NCBI RefSeq assembly: GCF_013410745.1
Contig: NZ_JACCFY010000001.1
Coordinates: forward strand, 2,790,001-2,854,000
Direction of reading: 5' to 3'
Length of the DNA: 64,000 nucleotides
From: Nesterenkonia xinjiangensis
GTDB taxonomy: Bacteria > Actinomycetota > Actinomycetes > Actinomycetales > Micrococcaceae
The notes below the pieces were generated by a model, which saw only the letters and a list, made by a program, of their open reading frames with translations, was not told the DNA's origin and did not search any database. The translations under genes and the position numbers were made by a program. Positions 62,532-64,000 of this stretch are shown piece by piece (the stretch's first letter is position 1; each line of letters starts with the position of its first letter).

Positions 62532-63989
62532 ATGTCACAGGCGGGTACTACACTCGCACCCATGGCGCCAGCACCAGCACCATCCCCGTCCGTCCCGGCC
62601 ACCCGCCGCACCTCCGTGCCCGAACACGTGGAGAGACTCCGCGGTCTGCTGGCCGAAGCCCTGGAGGATCCGGCCCGCCCCCGCACGGAACGACGCCGGG
62701 TCACCGACTCCGGCCTGGTGGGCCGGGTGGCCGCCGTCGACGTCGAGGCTCCCGGCCCGCTGCCCAGCTTCGACAACTCCCAGATGGACGGCTTCGCCGT
62801 CCGCACCGAAGATCTGCGCACCCAGGCCCGCGGCGCAGCGGGCGAGAGCACCCTGCCCCTAGCGGGGGTGGTTCCGGCTGGCGCGGCGGCCCCTGAGCTT
62901 CCCCCCGGTGCGGTGCTCGCCGTGATGACTGGTGCACCCATCCCTGAGGGCGCAGACTGCGTGGTCCCGGTGGAGCGCACCACCGCAGGTCGCTTCGAGC
63001 AGATCCTGCCCGCACGCCCGGCACCCGGCGTCGCCGAGGACGCCGGGGACGCCTCACCGGCGCAGGTCACCTTCACCGGCCTGACCGAGGAGGACCTGCA
63101 GCCTGGCCGTTTCATCCGCCGCACCGGCTCCGACGTCCAGGCCGGGGACCGGGTCCTCAGCGTGGGAGACGTGCTCACTCCTTCCGTGCTGGGCCTGCTC
63201 GCCGCCCTCGGGCTGCCCGATGTGCGGATCCGTCCCCGAGCGCGCGCCCTGGTGCTCTCCACCGGGGACGAGGTGCGACAGCCCGGCAGCCCGTTGCAGC
63301 CGGGACAGCTGTACGACGCCGACACTCCGCTGCTCATCGCGGCCCTCGAGAGCTTCGGCGTCGACGTGCAGGCCGCCTCGGCCACGGCCGATGACGTCGA
63401 GATCTTCACCGACGTGGTCTGGGCCCTGTTGGCCGAGCATGACCCTCAGCTGCTGGTCACCGCCGGTGGAATCAGCGCCGGAGCCTTCGAAGTGGTCCGC
63501 CAGGGACTGGCGAGCCGCGGCGTGGAGTTCGGCTCCGTGGCGCAGCAGCCCGGGGGGCCCCAGGGCTGGGGACTGATCCCTGCACAGGGGCGCCAGCCCG
63601 CGGTGGCCGTGATCTGCCTGCCCGGCAATCCGGTCAGCTGCGCCGTGAGTTTGGAGACCCTGGTGCGCCCCGCGCTCGCAGAGCTCGACGCCGCATGCCC
63701 GCCCCCTCATCGGCTCACCGTACGGCTGGAGGAGGCGGTGGACTCGAAGCCGGGGGTCACCCAGTACCGGCGCGCGGTCTTCACGGCGCCGGAGGCTGAG
63801 GCCGCTGCGTCCGACCCGGAGCAGGGCCAGCCCGTTCCCGAGGTTCGGCTGGTGGGCGGGCCGAGCTCGCATCTGCTGGGCCATCTGGCCCGCGCCGACG
63901 TGCTTCTGGAACTGCACGAAGAGGACACCCACGTGGAGGCGGGTGCCGAACGTGAGGCCCTGCTGCTGACCGGAAGGACGTTGCCGTGA
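62532..63989 (+). CDS. moeA: Molybdopterin molybdotransferase MoeA
   Basis: A 485-residue enzyme that inserts molybdate into adenylylated molybdopterin. FDNSQMDGFAVR (about 80-91), AVMTGAPIPEGADCVV, the GDEV in the MPT-binding domain and GGISAGAFEVV are family motifs, and CLPGNPVSCAVSLE the substrate-binding loop. ATG 62532 is preferred; GTG 62517 and ATG 62562 are alternatives. It is divergent from moaA-moaD. Confidence 0.94.
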   Translation: MSQAGTTLAPMAPAPAPSPSVPATRRTSVPEHVERLRGLLAEALEDPARPRTERRRVTDSGLVGRVAAVDVEAPGPLPSFDNSQMDGFAVRTEDLRTQARGAAGESTLPLAGVVPAGAAAPELPPGAVLAVMTGAPIPEGADCVVPVERTTAGRFEQILPARPAPGVAEDAGDASPAQVTFTGLTEEDLQPGRFIRRTGSDVQAGDRVLSVGDVLTPSVLGLLAALGLPDVRIRPRARALVLSTGDEVRQPGSPLQPGQLYDADTPLLIAALESFGVDVQAASATADDVEIFTDVVWALLAEHDPQLLVTAGGISAGAFEVVRQGLASRGVEFGSVAQQPGGPQGWGLIPAQGRQPAVAVICLPGNPVSCAVSLETLVRPALAELDAACPPPHRLTVRLEEAVDSKPGVTQYRRAVFTAPEAEAAASDPEQGQPVPEVRLVGGPSSHLLGHLARADVLLELHEEDTHVEAGAEREALLLTGRTLP

Positions 63990-64000
63990 CCGGAACTGAG
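63986..64000 (+). CDS. Start of a further gene coupled to moeA (cut by window edge)
   Basis: GTG 63986 overlaps the moeA TGA as GTGA and has GGAAGGA about 8 nt upstream. Only five codons are visible, so identity is unknown; another cofactor gene would fit the context. Confidence 0.45.

Overview
The window is high-GC DNA (roughly two thirds G+C by eye) with GTG and TTG starts, GGAGG-type ribosome binding sites and a gene order (proS, rimP-nusA-ylxR-infB-rbfA-truB-ribF-rpsO-pnp) typical of Actinobacteria. An actinobacterial NusA without C-terminal repeats, a TIGR03085-type (mycothiol-linked fold) protein and the overall layout point to a member of the Micrococcales, probably Micrococcaceae-like. 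Genus cannot be fixed from sequence reading alone.

Layout. 1-2.9 kb: tail of an arabino-oligosaccharide/sugar ABC transporter (two permeases) and a GH51 arabinofuranosidase, closed by a strong hairpin. 3.1-6.9 kb: a lipoprotein, prolyl-tRNA synthetase and a TSUP-type permease. 6.9-8.3 kb: a DUF559/VSR-like nuclease-domain gene bracketed by two copies of a 62-nt palindromic element. 8.4-21 kb: the conserved translation/RNA-processing block from rimP to pnp, with two small membrane proteins and a methyltransferase. 21-28.5 kb: a dhaK remnant coupled to a ribokinase-like gene, glutaminase-STAS, an acyl-CoA dehydrogenase, a MarR regulator and mmsB/mmsA (valine/branched-chain catabolism). 28.6-33.3 kb: a PIN-type toxin-antitoxin pair, a NUDIX hydrolase, an MFS transporter and a Rieske/FAD oxidoreductase.

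33.4-43.5 kb is clearly accessory. It holds a MazG-like pyrophosphohydrolase overlapping a GIY-YIG/DUF2075 helicase-like protein, a decayed IS5-type transposase, an AT-richer gene for a Sll1717-type P-loop ATPase whose end overlaps a tiny HEPN-like ORF, a two-domain serine beta-lactamase-like protein, a VOC protein, an internally deleted IS5-type remnant, a small exported protein plus membrane protein pair, and an ISL3-type transposase tail that has altered the 3' end of an alpha/beta hydrolase. The two NTPase modules are the best candidates for an undescribed (probably defence) system.

44-64 kb: a four-gene operon (pseudo-ABC ATPase without Walker A, YhgE/Pip membrane protein, TetR, hydrolase) with a palindromic operator and the third copy of the 62-nt element, then poxB-like pyruvate:quinone oxidoreductase, GNAT and TIGR03085 proteins, an HTH-MNT/HEPN toxin-antitoxin pair, RecQ, a TIGR01777 epimerase, a PEP-mutase/isocitrate-lyase family protein after a slippage-prone repeat, an M16 peptidase, a PH-domain membrane protein and a lipoprotein, and molybdenum-cofactor genes (moaD, moaA, moeA). 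In relatives the M16 peptidase gene commonly follows pnp directly, so the ~37 kb between them here looks like inserted or rearranged material.
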